Positions 49,101-64,000 of a stretch of DNA of 64,000 nt are shown one piece after another (the stretch's first letter is position 1; every line of letters starts with the position of its first letter). A program made the translations under genes and the position numbers. A model generated the notes under the pieces. It was not told the origin of the DNA, made no database searches, and saw only the letters and a program-made list of their open reading frames with translations. The stretch lies in NCBI GenBank assembly GCA_029783825.1, contig JAREIK010017173.1:1-64000 (forward strand), given 5' to 3'. This DNA comes from Sapria himalayana (taxonomy: Eukaryota > Streptophyta > Magnoliopsida > Malpighiales > Rafflesiaceae).

Positions 49101-51753
49101 TATAGATAGAAATATAGATAGATTGATATAGAGATAGATAAACATAATGAAAGACATATAGATAGATAGATATATAGATATGTAAGTTATTAGATAGATA
49201 AATAGACAGATATATAAAGATATAAATAGATAGATAGATAATTAGATAGATAGACAGTTAGATTGAGAGATAGATAGACAAGAAAGATAGACATATAGTT
49301 AGATAAATAGTTAGATAGAGAGACAGACAAAAAGATAGATAGATAGGTATATAGTTAGATAGATAGATAGACAAATAGATAGACAGAAAGATAATAGATA
49401 GATAAATAGATAAACAATTAGATAGATAAATAAATAGATAGATAGTTAAACATATTGATAGATAGATTTATAGATTGATTGAAAGACTGATAGATAATTA
49501 GATAGAGAAATAGATAGGCATATAGATAGAAAAATAGACAAATAGATAGACTGAAAGACAGACCTACACACACACACATATATATATATATATACATATT
49601 AATAGATAGATTGATAGACAAATTATTAAAAATTTTGATAGATAGATTGATAGACCAATTGATTGACATATTGATCGACACATTGATAAATAGGTTGATA
49701 GATTGATAGATAGATAGATTGATAGACCAATTGATAGATAGATTTAGATATAAATTGATAGACAAATTAAATGACAAATAGATAGACAGATAGATAGATT
49801 GTTAAATAGATAGTCAAATAGAAAGGTAGATAGATATATAGATATATATATATATATATACAAATAGACAAAAGGATAGATAGAAAGATAGACAGATTGA
49901 TAGATAGATAAATATACAAATAAATAAATAAATACATAGAAATATAGATAGATAGATAGACAGACATATATATAAATAGATAGATAGATTATTTTAAAAG
50001 ATAGAACGAAAGAAAGATAAGATAGATAGAAGGCATATAGATAGAAAGAATGATAAACAGAAATATAGATAGTTAGATAAATAAATAGTAAGATAGATAG
50101 TTATAAAGATATATAGACATATAGATAGATAGATAGATGATATAGATAGACAATTAGACAAATAGATAGATATATAGACTTATAGAGAGATGGATAGATA
50201 GATAGATATATACATAGTTAGAAATATAGATATATAAATTGATAGACAAATAAGATCAACATACAGATAGATAGATAGATAGATAGACAAATAGATATGC
50301 ATATAAATAGACAAAAAGATATACATATAGATAGATAGACTTATAGATACAAAGTCAATCAGGGATGAAGACAATCAAGCATATAGAAAGATAAAAAGAT
50401 ACATAGATATATATACAGATAAATAGATAGAATTATAGATAGATAAATTGCTAGATAGATAGATAGATATATTGATTGACTGATAGACAGACAGGTAGAT
50501 AGATAGATAGAGATAGACAAATAGATAGATGATATAGATAAACATTTAGATAGATGGATATATAGATAGATAGATATATATTGATAGATAGATAGATCAA
50601 AATATAGATAGATTTATAAATAGATAGATAGATATATAAACATATAGATAGACACATAGATAGTTAGAATGGTTGAGAGATAGTTTGATAAAGAGATAGA
50701 AAGATATATAGATAGACAGATAGATAGACAGATAGAATGATAGATTGACAAATAGAATGATAGATAGATAGATAAATAGATTGATAGATAAATAGATAGA
50801 TTGAATGATAGATAGGTATATCGACAATTGATAGATATATATTTAGATAGATACATAGATATAAAGAAAGATAAAAAGTTGATTGATAGATTGATAAATT
50901 GATAGATAGATAGATAGACAATAGATAAATAGATAGATAGATAGACATATAAATAGAGAGATTGATGATAGATAAATTGACAAATTGATGGACAAAATGA
51001 TATATAGATTGATAGAAAGATTAATAGATATATTCTTAGTCATATTAATATGCAGATTAATATTAAAATTAATAGACATATTGATAGACAGATTGATAGA
51101 CAGATTAATAAATAGAATGATAGATAGATGATTGACTGACAAATAGATAGAAAACTAGTTAGATAGATAGATAGACTTACATATTTATAGACAGATTTAT
51201 AGCCAATTTTATAGACAAATTGATATATAGTTTGATAGACAAATTGATACATCGATTGATATAAATTTTAATACTTATATTGAAAGACAGATTGATAGAT
51301 AGATTGATATACAGATTCATAGATATATTGATATAGATAGATAGATTGATTGATTGAAAGAATGTTTGTCTGATTAATAGAAAGAAATAAATATAAATAG
51401 ATAGGTAGATTTATAGACAAATAGATAAATAGATAGATTGACAGATAGATATTTAGACATATAGATACATCATAGATAATAGATAGACATATAGATAGAT
51501 AGATAGATTGACAAATAAATAGATAGATAGATAGATTAATTGATAGTGAGATTAATAGAAAGATTGATAAATAGATTGAAAGAAAGATTGATAGAAAAAT
51601 TGATAAAATGATAGAAAGATAAGTTTGGTAAATAGATAGAGATAAACAGATAGATATACATATAGATAGATAAATAGATAGACATATATATAGACAGAAA
51701 TATATATAGATTATTATGAAGATAGAAAGAGAGATAGATAGTCAAATAGATAT

Positions 51754-51788
<35 letters not shown>

Positions 51789-54234
51789 TAGATAGATAGA
51801 TAGAAGCTAGATAGATATATAGTTATATATATAGATTTATAGATAGATAGATAATTAGAAATATAGATAGATAGACATATAAATAGAAAGATTGATAAAT
51901 AAATTGATAGACATATAGATAGACAGATAGATATAAAGATAGATATATAAACATACAAAGATATAAATTGTTAGATCGACATAAATACATACAGATAGAC
52001 AGATAGATATACATACCAACAGATAAATCAATTGTCAGGCATGCACACAATCATGCTGGTAGATATACAAACAAACATACAGATAGAAAGTTAGACAAAC
52101 ATACAAATAGATATATAGATAGATAGATAGACAGACATACATATAGATAGAAAGAAAGATAAATAGATAGATAGATATATTTACATAATGATATAAAGAT
52201 AGATAGATAGATATATAGATAGATAAATAGATACACAGAGATAAACACATAATTATAAATAGATAGAAAGATATAAAAATTGAAAGACAATTAGACAAAA
52301 AGAGAGATAGATAGGTTGACTAAAAGCCATATAGACAAATAGATAGATAGAAAGATAGGCAGTTAGACTGGTAGACAAGTATATGCATAGATAGATAGTT
52401 CAATAGACGAATAGACATGTATCTAGATAGATAGATAAACATATAGACAGATAATCAAATAGATAGATAGAGTTATAGACAGATAGGTAGATAGACATAT
52501 ATAAAGATAGAAAGATAGATATATAGTTATATAGAGTGATAAAGAGATAAATAGATAGTCAAATTGATAGATTATCAGATAAGCATATAGAAAGACAGAT
52601 AGACAGTTAGATAGATAGACATATAAACAGATAGACAGATAGATAGATAAACAGATAGATAGGTATATATTTTGATAGAAAGATAGATAGAGTAATAGAT
52701 ATATAGATAAATAAAAATATAGACAGAGAGATATAGATACAGATAAAAAGTCAAAGATATAGATAGAAAGATAGACAAATATATAAATATATAAATAAAT
52801 AGATACAGAGATAGATATAGATCGAAAGAAATAAAGATAGAAAGGTTGATAGATAAATAGGTAAATAGATAAATTGATAGACTGATATATAGATATAGAT
52901 GGTTAGTTAGTTAGATAGAATAATATGTAGTTAGCTAGGCAGGTAGGTAGGTAGATTGATAGACATAAAGATAAATAGATAGATAGACAAATATGCAAAT
53001 ATACTGGTAGATAGATAGATAGACATATAGATAGAAATACATATAGATATATATATAGATAGAGAGAACAAGAAATAGCTAGATCGATTGATAGATAGAT
53101 AGATTGATAGATAGTCTAGTAGATAGATAGAGTGATCGGTAGATAGACAGATACACATTTAGACATATGACAAAAAATAGATAGACATGTAGACAGATAT
53201 ACATATAGAAATACCGATAGACAAATAGATAGGCATATAGAAAATATACAAATAGATAGATAGATAGTAAGATAGACATATTGATAGATAGATTGATAGA
53301 GAGATAAATAAACACATAGATAGTCATATAGATTCTTAGATAAATATACAGATAGTTAGATAGATTATTATAAAGATAGATAGAGAGAGTGATATAGAGA
53401 TAGATATACATATTCATAGATAGAAAGATTGATAGAGAAAGATATATACAAATAGATAGACAGATAGATTGATAGAGAGATAGATATATAGATACATAGA
53501 TAGATTGATACACATATAAATAGACATATAGATAGATAGATAGATAGTAAGATTGATAGAATGATAGATATATAGAGAGATCGATATATATATAGATTAA
53601 AAGATAGAGAGACAAGCAGATAGATAGATTTATAGATAGACAGACAAATAGATAGACAGATTTATAGATAAATAGATAGATAGATAGATAAATAGGTAGA
53701 TAGTTAGATAGATAAATAGATAGATAGATAAATAAACAGATAGATTGAAAGTTAGATAGATAGATAGAAAGACAGATAGACAGATAGACAGATACACAAA
53801 TAGATAAAACTATATATAAATAATTATATAAATAGATATACAAATAGATTGATAGATATATAGACATATAGATTGTTTGATAGATAGACAGATTAATAGA
53901 TAGATAGATAGAGAAATAAATACATAATTTGATAGTCAAATTGATATATAAATTTATAGACAGGTTGATAAAAATATAAATAGACAAATTGATAGAAAAA
54001 TAGATTGATAGATATATAAATAGCTAGATAGAGAGATAGATAGACAAATAGATAGATCAATAAATAGATAGATACAAAGACATATAGATATATATATATA
54101 TATATATATAGATAAAAAGAAAGATAAATAGATAGAATGATACATTGAATAAAACATAGTTAGATAGATAGGTAGATAGAATAATAAATATATAGACAGA
54201 TATTTAGATAGAGAGATAGACAAATAGATACAAA

Positions 54235-54287
<53 letters not shown>

Positions 54288-57200
54288 ACAAATATATAGA
54301 TAGATATATAAATAGACTGACAGACTGATAGAATAAAATATAGAAAGATAGAAATATAAAAATACATAAAGACTACAAGTTAGAAAAATAGAAAGAAATA
54401 TAAACATACAAACAAAAAGGTAAACATTTAGAGATATGTAGAAACACAAATATATAAACATACTTACATAGATACTGACATATAGACAGACAAATAGATA
54501 TTCATAGATGTAGACTAACAAATAGATAGATAGACACTGATAGAAAGATAGACAGATAAAGAGATAGATATATAGATAGACTTATAGATAAATAGATAAT
54601 AGTCAGGTAGATAGATAGATAGATAGTAAGGCATAAAGACAGAAATATTAATAGAAAGATAGACATACAAATAAATAAATAGAAAGATAAACAGACAAAT
54701 AGATACATAGACACAGAAAAATAGATAAAAAGATAGATACTATGATAAATAGGTAGATAGAAGATATAGGTAATTTGATAGATAGATTTATAGATTGATT
54801 GATAGATAGTTTCATAGATAGTTTGATAGACATATAGATAGACAGATTTATGGACTTATTGATATACAGATTTATAGACAAATTGATAAATAGATAGAGA
54901 TAGATATAGATAGATAGATAACTAGATAGATAGAAAGATAGATACATAAAAAGATAGAAAGATAGATAGTCTTTTAGAAAGGCAAATAGAGAGAGAGATA
55001 GAAAGAAAAATAGATAGACAGATAGATAGGATGATATATAGATTGTTAAATTGATTGATTGATATATAGTTAGATATATAGATAGAAGATAGATAGATAG
55101 TCTAATAGATATATAGATAGATATATAAATAATGATATAGATATATAGATAGACAGACAAATAGATAGACATATAGAAAGATAGACAAACAAATAAACAA
55201 ACAGACAGATATATATATTGATTGAAAGATTGATAGCCAGAAAGAGAGATATATAGATAGACAGATAGATAATTAGATAGACAGATAGATAGACAGGTAT
55301 ATAGACAAAAAAGATAGATAGATAGATAAATATACAAATAGATAGATAGCTAGATAGATATACATATATATAGACAGATAGATAGATAGATATATTGACA
55401 GACAGATAGATAGACAAAGAGATAGAGAGATAGATAGACAGATAAATAAATAATTAGATAAGCCGATAGATTGGCAGATAGATATATAGATAGATAGACA
55501 GATAGATAAAAAAAGAGAATGATAGATAAAAAGATAGTTAGAAATAAAGATATATAGATAGATAGATAGACTGATAGATAGACTGATAGATATATAAAAT
55601 GATAGATAGCCAAATAGATAGATAGATTTATTGATTAATAGGTAGAATGATTGAAAAATATATAGATAGATAGATAGATTTATTGATAGACAAAAAGATA
55701 GATAGATAAATAGGAATATATATAGATAGTTAGATAGAAACTTAGATAGACAGTTAGATAGATAGATATATAGATAGATAGATTGACAAAATTATAGACA
55801 AACAGACATACAAAGAGATTAACTAACATACAAATAAATTGACATACAATCAGTAAGATAGACAGATAGATAGACATACACTGATAGAAAGAAAGATAGA
55901 TTGATAGATAGAGAGATAGACAGATAGACAAATAAGTAAATAGACAGATAAAAAATAATAAAATAGAAACATAGATAGATAGTATGATAGTTAGATAGAT
56001 GGTTAGATTGATCAATACATATATAAATGTTTAGATAAATATAGAGATAAATAGATAGAAAGATAGAAAGATAGATAGATGGATATCCTGATAGAAAGAT
56101 AGATAGATATGAAGATAGATAGACATATAGATAGACATATAGATAGATAGACATATAGATAGATAGACAGACAGATAGATAGATAGAAAAATAGATGGAT
56201 AGATAGATATACAAAAAGACAGATTGATAGATAGATGATAGTTAGATAGATATATAGACCAATAGTTAGATAGATAAATAGGTAGATATATATATATAGA
56301 CAGGCAGATATATAGATAAATAGATATAATAATATATCGATAGATAGATACATATAATAATATATAGCTAGATAGACAAAAAGATTGATATAAAGATAGA
56401 TAGAAAGATAGACAGAAAAATAAACATATAGATAGATTCATAGATTAATTGACCGATAGATAGATAGATAGACATATTAATAGATAGATAGATACATATA
56501 TTGAAAGGTAGAGAGATTGAGTGATAGAAAGATAGAGAGGTAGAGAGAAAGAGAAGTAGAGAGAGAGATTTAAAGAGATATAGAGATCTATAGAAAAAGA
56601 TAGAGAGATAGATAGAAATAAATTAAAATAGATCGACAGATAGAAACACAAATACATAGACTAATATATACACATAAAGAAAGATAGATAGAAAGAAAGA
56701 AAGATAGATTGACATGTAGATAGAAATATTTTTAGATGGATAGATTAACAAATAGATAAATAGAAAGATATACAGAAAGATAGATTTAGGGATAGATAGA
56801 AATATATTCAAATAGATAGATAGAAAGATAGACATATATATATATTGACAGGTAGACATATAGAGAGATAAATAGGTAGATAGATAGATATATATAGATA
56901 TATTGACAAAGAGATAGATAGACAAATAAATAGATAGATAGATAGATACAAAAACAGATAGAAAAAAATATTGATAGATAGATAGACAGATTGATAGATA
57001 GACAGATAGGTAGACAGATATATAGATCGACAAATAGATAGTTAGTTAGACAAAAAGATATACATATAGATATATAGATAAATAGACAAATAGATTGACA
57101 AATGTACAGAAATATAGATAAATATATAGATTGATAGATTAGCAAACATATAAACATATAAAGTTACACATATAGTTAAATAGATAGATAGAAATATAGA

Positions 57201-57631
57201 GAGATACAACTAGAAAGAGAAAGATGTATATATAGATAGATAAATAGACAAATATACAAATTAATAGATAGAAAGATAGATAGATATATAGATAGATTGA
57301 CAAATAGATAATAGATAGAAAGACAAAAAGATAGAGAGACAGATAGACTTATAGACAAATAGAATTATAAATAAGTAGACAATTTGAAAGATTGAGAAAT
57401 AGAGATGATGCCAGATAGACAGATAGATTAATAGATAGATTGAAAAATATACAAATAGATAATAGAAAAATAGCTAGATAGATAGACAGATAGATAGATA
57501 TATAGATATACTAATATATAGATAAAAAATAGACAGATAGATAGATTGAAAGATATAAAGGGAGACATAAATATAGATAGAGAGATCAAGAGAGTGACAG
57601 AAAGATAAATAGATAAATATATTGACATATA

Positions 57632-57670
<39 letters not shown>

Positions 57671-60354
57671 ATATAGAGATAAACATAATGTTAGATAGAG
57701 TGATAGACAGCTAGAAAGGCATACAGGTTGACAGATATACAAATAGATAGAAATACATATAGAAAGATAGATAGATAGAAAGATAGAAAAATAGGTAGAT
57801 AGATATATAGATAGAAAAAAAAGATAGATAGATAGAGAGATATTCAAATAGATACTTAGACAGAAAGATAGATAGAGAGATTGAAAGTTAGAGAGATAGA
57901 TAGATAGATACACAGAAAGTGAGACAAACAGGTAGACAAACAAATAGATATATAGAAAGATAAATCGATAGATAGACATATAAAGAGAAAGATAGATAGA
58001 CATAAATAAGGCTGTCAGACAAATAGTGAAAGATAGATAGAGTAACAAATATATAGATAGATTGACAGATTAACAATTAGGCAGATAAACCATCAAGTAC
58101 TTAGATAGTTAGGCAAACAGACAAACAAATAGATAACTAGATATGCTGATAGATTGATAGACAAATAGACAGACAGACAAAAAGAAAAATAGGAAGATAG
58201 ATAGATAGATAAAAAGTATGATAGATAGATTAATATATAGATTGATAGAAAATCAGATATTTAGATAGATATATACATAGATAGTTTGATAGATAAATTG
58301 ATAAATAGATTGATAAACACTTTGATAGTCATATTGATAGATAGATTGAGAGATAGATATATAGAAATAAATATCGATAGATAGATAGATAGACAGATTG
58401 ATATACATATTGATAGGATGATTGATATATAGATTGATAGACAATTTTATATATAGATAGATATGCAGATAGTTATATAGATAGATATAAAAATACACAG
58501 ATCATTAGATAGATATAAAGATAGAGAGATAAATAGATAGATAGATAGATTGATAGATTGATAGATATAGAGATACAAAGAGAGATCGATAAATTGATAA
58601 CTAGATAAATAGACAGGTAGATAGAGAGATAGATAGACATATAGAAAGGTAGAAAGATAGATAATAGACAGATAGAAATATAGAGAGATAGATAGATAGG
58701 TAGGTAGACAGACATACAGATAGATAGATAGATGGACAAATAGATAGGCAAATGGATAGATATAGAGATAGATAGAAATATAGATAGACAGATATAGATA
58801 AATTGACAAATAGGTTCATATGATAGATAGACAGATAGATAGATAATAGATTGACATATAATTGATAGATAGATATACATATAGGTGGACAGATAGATAG
58901 ATTGACAGCTAGACAAATAGAAAAATAGAATAATAGCCAGATATATAGATAGAAAGACAATTGATAGACATTCTGATATACATATTGATAGACAGAATCA
59001 TAAACATTTTGATATATAGATTGAAATAAAGATACATAGATGAATAGTCAGATATATAAACAGATAGATATATAAATAGATATATACCTAGATAGATAGA
59101 TAAAAAGATAGTTAGAAAAATAAATAGATATATTGATATATAGATAAATAGATATATAGACAGATAGATTGATAGATATGTAGATACAGAGATAGATAGA
59201 AAAATAGATATATAAATAAATCAATAGACATGTTGTTAGATAGATAATCAAGCAAGTAGACACTTAAGCATGTAGATATACAAATAGACACACACACACA
59301 CACATATAGACAGACAGACAGATAGATAGATAGATAGAAAGATATATGAACAAAAAAATAGATAGATACTTTTATGGATAGATAGATAGATTGATTGATT
59401 GATTGATAGCATGATAGATAGATATATTGAAAATTTATTGATAGGTAGCTAGATAGATAGATAGATAAATAATTAGATAGATAGATATATATATATATAT
59501 ATATAGATAGACATATAGATTGATAGATAGATATATAGATAGATAGGCTAATAGATAGACAAATAAATAGTTAAATAGATAGATAGATAGATAGATAGAC
59601 ATAAACACACACAAACACACAAACACACAAACACACACACACATATATATATATACTGATAGATATTAGATAGCTAAACACAATTATAGATAGATTGATA
59701 AACAAGTTGATAGATAGATTGATTTATAGATAAATAGATAGATAGATAAACATATAGCCATATAGATATATAAATAGATAAATAGCTAGTTAGATAGACA
59801 CACAAATAGATAGATAAATAAGACATACATATAGATAGACATTTTGACTGATAAACTAACACATTGACACATTTACAGATTGATTGACAAAAAGAAAAAC
59901 AAATAGATAGACAAATGGATAGACAAATAGTTGGATAGACAAATAGTCAGATAGACATAGAGATAGACAAACAGATATATAAATAATTTGATAAATAGAT
60001 TGATAGACAGATTGATAGATAGACTAATTGATAGATTGATAAATAAATAGATAGATAGATAAATAGGTATATAGATAGATAGATAGATTGATAGGTAGAT
60101 TGATTGACCAATAGATAGACAGATAGATTGATAGTTATATAGATAGATAAATAAATAGTCAAATTTATAAACAGAGTGATAGACAGATTGATAGATAGAT
60201 AGATAATTTAATAAACAGATTGATAGACAAATAGTTTGATTGATTGATAGACAAATAGATAAAATTATAGAAAGATAGTTAGACAGATAGATATATACAT
60301 AATAAAGATCGACATATAGATAAATAGGTAGATAGAAAAATTTTTAGATAGACA

Positions 60355-60396
<42 letters not shown>

Positions 60397-60879
60397 CAAA
60401 TAGAGAGACAAATAAATAGATAGATAAATGGATAGTTATTTAGACATATAAATAGGTAGATAGATAGACAGATAGATAGTCAGTAATTAAGATAGATATT
60501 TAGACAAATATATAAATAGATAAATATACAAATAGCAAGATAGATAGATAGATATATGGATAAATATACAAAAATATAGATTGATAGATTATATATAAAT
60601 AGATATATTGATTGATAGTCATATAGATATATTGATAGACATATAGATAATTACCCAACTAGATTGATAGATAGAAAAATAGATAGATGGACAAATAGAT
60701 AGATAGAAAGATATAGAGAAAGTGTGATAGATAGATAAACAAAATTAAAGATAGAAAGTCAGATAGACATATAGGTTGACAGAGATATAAGAGATATTTG
60801 TATAGACAAATAGACAAATAGACAAGTAGACTCGTAAAGATATAGAAAGATAGATAATTAGACACATAGACATATAGCT

Positions 60880-61195
60880 AGTTACTTTGGTAGCTAGAAA
60901 GGTAGGTAGGTATTTATGTTGGTAGTTACGTAGGAAAAGATATAGAGAGGTAAAGAGATTGGGAGATAAAATGATAAAGAGATAAAGATGTAGAGACATA
61001 GATAAGTAGATAGCTAATGAGATGGAGAGATATAGAGGTAGAGAGATATAGATATAGAGAGTTAGAAAGATAGAGAGAAATAGATATAAAGATAGAGAGA
61101 GATAGAAAGAAAGAAAGATATAAAGATATATAGATAGATAGAATGATTGATAGATAGTAGATTGACATATAGACATATCGACAATAAAACAAATA
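60880..61195. repeat. Higher-order block in the GATA array, copy 1
   Basis: Landmarks in order: TAGCTAG, GGTAGCTAGAAAGGTAGGTA, GTATTTATGTTGGTAGTTA, a ~200 bp GAGATA-rich block, then ATTGATAGATAGTAGATTGA and CATATAGAC. The same order occurs at 62,575-62,950. Confidence 0.6.
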
Positions 61196-62574
61196 GACAA
61201 GTAAACATATAGAAAGATAAATAGCTATATTTATAGATAGATAGATAGCTAGATAGAAAGACAGATAGAAAGACATATAGACTAGCAGACTTATAGATTA
61301 AAGATTAACAGATAGACAGATAACTATTAGATAGATAGATATATATATACAAATTAATAGATAGATTGATAGAGAGATTGATTGAGAGATAGAAAGATTG
61401 ATAGTCAAATTGATAGACATATATATAGACACATAAATTGAAAAATAAATAGACATATAGATAGACAGATAGATAGTTATATAGATAGATAGATAGATGT
61501 TAGATATATAGATAGATAGATAGATATATATATATAGATAAATAGATAGATATACAGATAGATAGATAAATAGATAGATAGATCGATATACAGATAAATA
61601 GACAAATAGATAGGCAATAGATAGATAGATAGGCAATAGATAGATAGATAGATACACACAAAGGTATATAAATAGATAGTATAGATAGATAGATAGATAG
61701 TCATATAGATAAATAAATAGATAGACAGATAGACAGACAAATAGACAGACATACAGATATATAGACAGACATACAGATAGACATGGCATATAGACAAACA
61801 TAGAGTTAGATTGAGAGACTAACTGATAGATAGTCACTTAGATAGATAGACAGATAGATAGACATATAAATAGATATATCAAATGATAGATAGTTAGTTA
61901 GATAGATAGATAAAAAGATATAAAGACAGTTTAGATAGACATATAACTAGACAAATTGAAAGATTCATAGACAAATAGAAAGATAGAAAGATAGATAGAT
62001 ATATATAAATATAGTCATATAGAAATATATATATAGATAGAAAGATAAACAAATAGATAGAAAGATAAACAGATAGATAGATAGTGAGATTGACAGATAG
62101 ATAGAAAAATAGACACATAGACTGATTGATAGATAGAAAGATAGATATAAAGATAGATAGATATATAGATAGATAGATAGATAGATACATAGACATGTAT
62201 ATAGATAGACATATATACAAGTAGACAAATAGATAGCTAGACTTGTAGATAGATAGATAGATAGACAAATAGATAAACAGATAAACAGATAATTTGATAT
62301 ATAGATAGATAGACATATAGTCAGATATACAGATTGAAAGATTGAGAGATAGAAAGATTGATAAATAGGTAGTTATATAGATAAAGTGATAGAGATATAA
62401 ATAGAGAGATAGAGAGATAGAGAGACAATTAGACAAATAGACAGATAGACATATATATTGATAAAGAGATAGAGAGAAAGAAAGATAGATAAAAAAAGAT
62501 AGACTGATAGATAGGTATATAAGTAGACATATAGAAGGATAGATAGATAGATAGATAGACAGATAGAAAGATAA

Positions 62575-62950
62575 ATAGATATCTAGTTAGGTTGGTAGCT
62601 AGCTAGCTAGGGAGGTAGGTAGGTATTAAGGTGGGCAGTTAGCTAGGTAGAGAGATAAAGAGGTATAGAGATATAAAGATAGAAACATACAGAGATAGCT
62701 AGGTAGAGAAATATATAGGTAGAATGCTAAAGAGATAGAGAGAATTAGAGGTAGAAAGATATAGAGATAGAGAGATAGAAAGATAAAGAGATAGAAAGAT
62801 ATAGAGTTAGATAGCTAAAGAGATAGCAAGATAAAGAGATAGATAGATATAGAGATAAAAAGAAAGATAGATAGATAGAAAGGTAGAAAGAAATAAATAT
62901 ATTTAGAAAGATAGATTGATAGATAATAGATAGACATATAGACAGAAAGA
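62575..62950. repeat. Higher-order block in the GATA array, copy 2
   Basis: Landmarks TTGGTAGCTAGCTAGCTAGG, GGTAGGTAGGTATTAAGGTG, GCAGTTAGCTAGGTAG, a ~240 bp GAGATA-rich block, then ATTGATAGATAATAGATAGA and CATATAGAC follow the same order as the block ~1.69 kb upstream. Confidence 0.6.
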
Positions 62951-63097
62951 CAAAAAGATTGATAAACAGATTGACATATGGATAGATAGAAAGCTAGATA
63001 TGTATATAGATAAATAGCTTGATAGACATATATTCAAAAAGAAAGACATATAGACTGACAAACTGATAGATTAATATATTGGGAGATTTACAAACTA

Positions 63098-63129
<32 letters not shown>

Positions 63130-64000
63130 ATAGACATTTGACAGATAGTTAGGCATACAAAAAAATCGACAGACAGATTGATAGATATATATATATATAT
63201 ATTGATAGATAGATTGACATATATATACATAGACAGACTCACAGATATATAGATATATAGAAAGGTAGATAAATAAATATATTGAAAGAATTTTGATAGA
63301 TAAATTGATAAATAGATTTATAGACAAATTGATAGACAGAAAGAAAGAAAGAAAGATAGATAGATAAATAGACAGATAGATTGATAGATAGATTAACAAA
63401 TAGAAAAATTGACAAATAGATAGATAGATAGGTGGATAGATAGATTGAAAGATAAAGAGATAGACAAATAGATAAACATATATATAAATAGATAGAATCA
63501 TTACACAGAATGATAGATACATAGATGAACAAATAAATAACAAGTAGTTAGTCAGATAGATAGATAAATAGAAAGTCGTGGAGATAAACAGATAGATAGA
63601 TAGATAGAATGGTAGATAGACAGATAGATAGACAGATAAATAAACATATAGATGGACAAAAGATAAATTGTTCTATAGATAGATAGATATACTAATTGAT
63701 ATATAAATGGATAGACAAATTGATAGACAGATAAATAAATATTTTGATAGACATAAAGATAGAAAAATTGATAGATAGATTGATAGACAGATAGATATAT
63801 AGATATATACACAGATAGATAGACTTATAGATCGACAAATAGATAGAAGATAGAGATATATATAGATAGATGGATAGATAAATAGTAGATAGATTGATAA
63901 TTAGATAGACAGATAGATATACAAATTGATAGATAGTAAAATAAATGGATAGATTGATAGATAAAAAACAATAGTTTCATTGATAATTAGATAGATAAGA

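Larger units (their letters stand above)
42844..64000. repeat. Giant degenerate GATA/GACA satellite array (at least 21 kb, runs off the window)
   Basis: Nearly all sequence is GATA with GACA, GATT, GAAA and GATG variants on the + strand. Embedded patches are (TA)n runs (for example 51,757-51,786, 54,238-54,282, 57,634-57,666, 60,358-60,390), (CA)n or ACACAAAC runs (49,566-49,576, 59,288-59,304, 59,605-59,642), GGTAGGTAG islands (44,085-44,110, 44,560-44,605, 52,935-52,955, 60,900-60,940, 62,590-62,650) and GAGATAGAGA-rich blocks (56,500-56,640, 60,940-61,130, 62,640-62,880). The minus strand reads TATC and is open for long stretches as (YLSI)n in all frames, whereas the + strand is full of TAG stops. 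No gene, transposon or RNA is supported inside. Confidence 0.97.

Noticed and set aside
42783..63812. More than a hundred long minus-strand open frames of (YLSI/IYLS)n, up to about 300 codons
   Set aside because: All are translations of TATC repeats, which cannot form stops when the 4-bp unit stays regular. Three overlapping frames are open at once, there is no domain, and composition equals the repeat.
42844..64000. Clustered GATA motifs as GATA-factor enhancer sites
   Set aside because: The motif is simply the repeat unit; thousands of copies with no gene nearby give no support for a regulatory role.
1..64000. tRNA, rRNA or other structured RNA genes
   Set aside because: No cloverleaf with conserved arms or rRNA signature was recognised on reading; the GC-rich stretches are triplet repeats or the hAT end.

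Overview
This is an AT-rich, gene-poor stretch of a flowering-plant nuclear genome. The evidence is three plant-type CACTA (En/Spm) DNA transposons, a plant L1-type LINE with an RNase H tail, a piece of a plant-type hAT element, and an intron-containing fragment of a plant cytosolic pyruvate kinase gene. I cannot name the species. I found no intact host gene, rRNA or tRNA. Every coding trace is a decayed transposon gene or a captured fragment.

Layout. (1) About 0.7-12.8 kb: CACTA element A on the + strand. It has an AT-rich 5' repeat zone, a CT-rich leader, a broken TNP2 transposase gene, a broken second gene with Transposase_24 (TNP1/TNPA-like) character, three tandem copies of a ~1.1 kb 3' unit each carrying a GC-rich GCN-triplet block, and a terminal zone ending in TTCTTGTATTG at 12,799. 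(2) 12.8-22.1 kb: a degenerate GATA tetranucleotide array, interrupted by CACTA element D (12,918-18,690, intact CACTACTAAAATT ends, 3-bp GAT duplication) and by a GC-rich hAT fragment (~21,191-22,030). (3) 22.1-29.35 kb: CACTA element B on the minus strand, same family as A, with two ~1 kb internal deletions and no GCN blocks. (4) 29.35-42.84 kb: composite element C with ~2 kb inverted terminal regions. It contains a six-exon pyruvate kinase fragment, a palindromic AT block, a short GATA array, a LINE 3' end, a 9-bp minisatellite and a ~79-bp tandem repeat. (5) 42.84-64.0 kb: about 21 kb of nearly uninterrupted degenerate GATA/GACA repeat running off the window.

The region looks like a GATA-satellite domain used as a landing pad by related CACTA elements. 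A and B face each other across one GATA tract, D sits inside it with a clean target duplication, and C ends directly at the 21 kb array. The points most worth following up are the pyruvate kinase capture, the GCN-triplet triplication specific to A, the higher-order structure inside the GATA array, and the association of CACTA ends with GATA tracts. Long open frames on the minus strand of the GATA array arise from the repeat and are not annotated as genes.
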